From Rhizobium sp. 2MFCol3.1 (GTDB lineage Bacteria; Pseudomonadota; Alphaproteobacteria; Rhizobiales; Rhizobiaceae), in contig NZ_KB898353.1 in NCBI RefSeq assembly GCF_000377565.1, forward strand, positions 372,001 to 436,000: DNA of 64,000 nucleotides. Reading direction: 5' to 3'. A program made the position numbers and the translations under genes. The notes under the pieces are model-generated. The model saw only the letters and a list, made by a program, of their open reading frames with translations, was not told the origin of the DNA and searched no databases. Each line of letters opens with the position of its first letter. Position 1 is the first letter of the stretch. Positions 63,926 through 64,000 of the stretch are shown piece by piece.

Positions 63926-64000
63926 TCAGCCTGCTCGCGCGGAAAACGCGTCGAGCTTGTGGCGCAGCCGGCGGCGTACGTCGTCGTCCTGCTGCTCCAT
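63926..64000 (-). CDS. 3' end of a truncated gene at the window edge
   Basis: The last 24 codons (MEQQDDDVRRRLRHKLDAFSARAG) and a TGA stop of a minus-strand gene that probably continues beyond position 64000; the ATG at 64000 may be internal. The fragment is too short to assign. It sits 53 bp before the cupin gene. Confidence 0.45.
   Translation of the reverse strand: MEQQDDDVRRRLRHKLDAFSARAG

Overview
The window looks like chromosomal DNA of a rhizobial alphaproteobacterium (Rhizobiaceae or a close relative). The signs are high GC, dense operons joined by ATGA/TGATG overlaps, a eukaryotic-type glutamine synthetase II next to a DUF2735 gene, candidate EcfG-type promoters (GGAAC-N16/17-CGTT), HAAT- and CUT1-type ABC importers, and a bacterial topoisomerase IB. 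I see no rRNA, tRNA, CRISPR array, prophage or complete insertion sequence.

Layout. (1) 0.3-10.3 kb: stress and envelope block with topoisomerase IB, the TreY/TreZ trehalose pathway, an EEP phosphatase, a YbhN-like membrane protein, a phospholipase D (cardiolipin-synthase-like) enzyme, a glycine-zipper lipoprotein and a small membrane protein. Several of these have GGAAC-type promoter candidates. (2) 10.3-18.7 kb: a split HAAT (Liv-type) importer locus around a GntR regulator. The permease/ATPase operon ends in an unusual aldo/keto reductase-RidA fusion. The divergent operon carries GntR, a small Cys protein, a second aldo/keto reductase and the substrate-binding protein. (3) 18.9-25.8 kb: cytochrome c, then a cobalamin riboswitch, a BtuFCD-like importer, a methyltransferase and the B12-dependent ethanolamine ammonia-lyase EutBC. 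(4) 25.8-41.7 kb: a 14-kb minus-strand catabolic operon (LacI, Gfo/Idh/MocA dehydrogenase, CoA-transferase, enoyl-CoA hydratase, aldehyde dehydrogenase, CUT1 sugar importer, two GMC oxidoreductases, an SDR). A DUF993 gene is divergent, and two matching palindromic operators lie between. The substrate is unknown.

(5) 41.7-48.9 kb: housekeeping genes: DegP-type protease, DeoR-family regulator, YbaK-type deacylase, Tim44-like protein, J-domain protein, panC and panB. (6) 49.2-57.6 kb: an RND efflux operon with two lipoprotein adaptors, a TIGR03862-type flavoprotein, DUF2735, and glnII behind a sigma-54 promoter. (7) 57.8-62.4 kb: a BTAD/TPR regulator, a 41-residue peptide gene, a YcaO and a TfuA protein, and an 89-residue orphan. 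This looks like a compact, undescribed RiPP-type system and is my leading candidate for novelty. (8) 62.4-64 kb: an XRE regulator, a long AT-richer intergenic region, a cupin, and the end of a gene that runs off the window.

How the parts fit. The B12 importer plausibly supplies the cofactor for EutBC beside it. The LacI operators flank both transcripts of the catabolic locus and suggest one regulon with its own uptake system. The YcaO-TfuA genes overlap by 4 bp, and the YcaO ribosome binding site overlaps the peptide gene's stop codon, so the three are probably translationally coupled. All functions are read from recognisable motifs; no database search was run.
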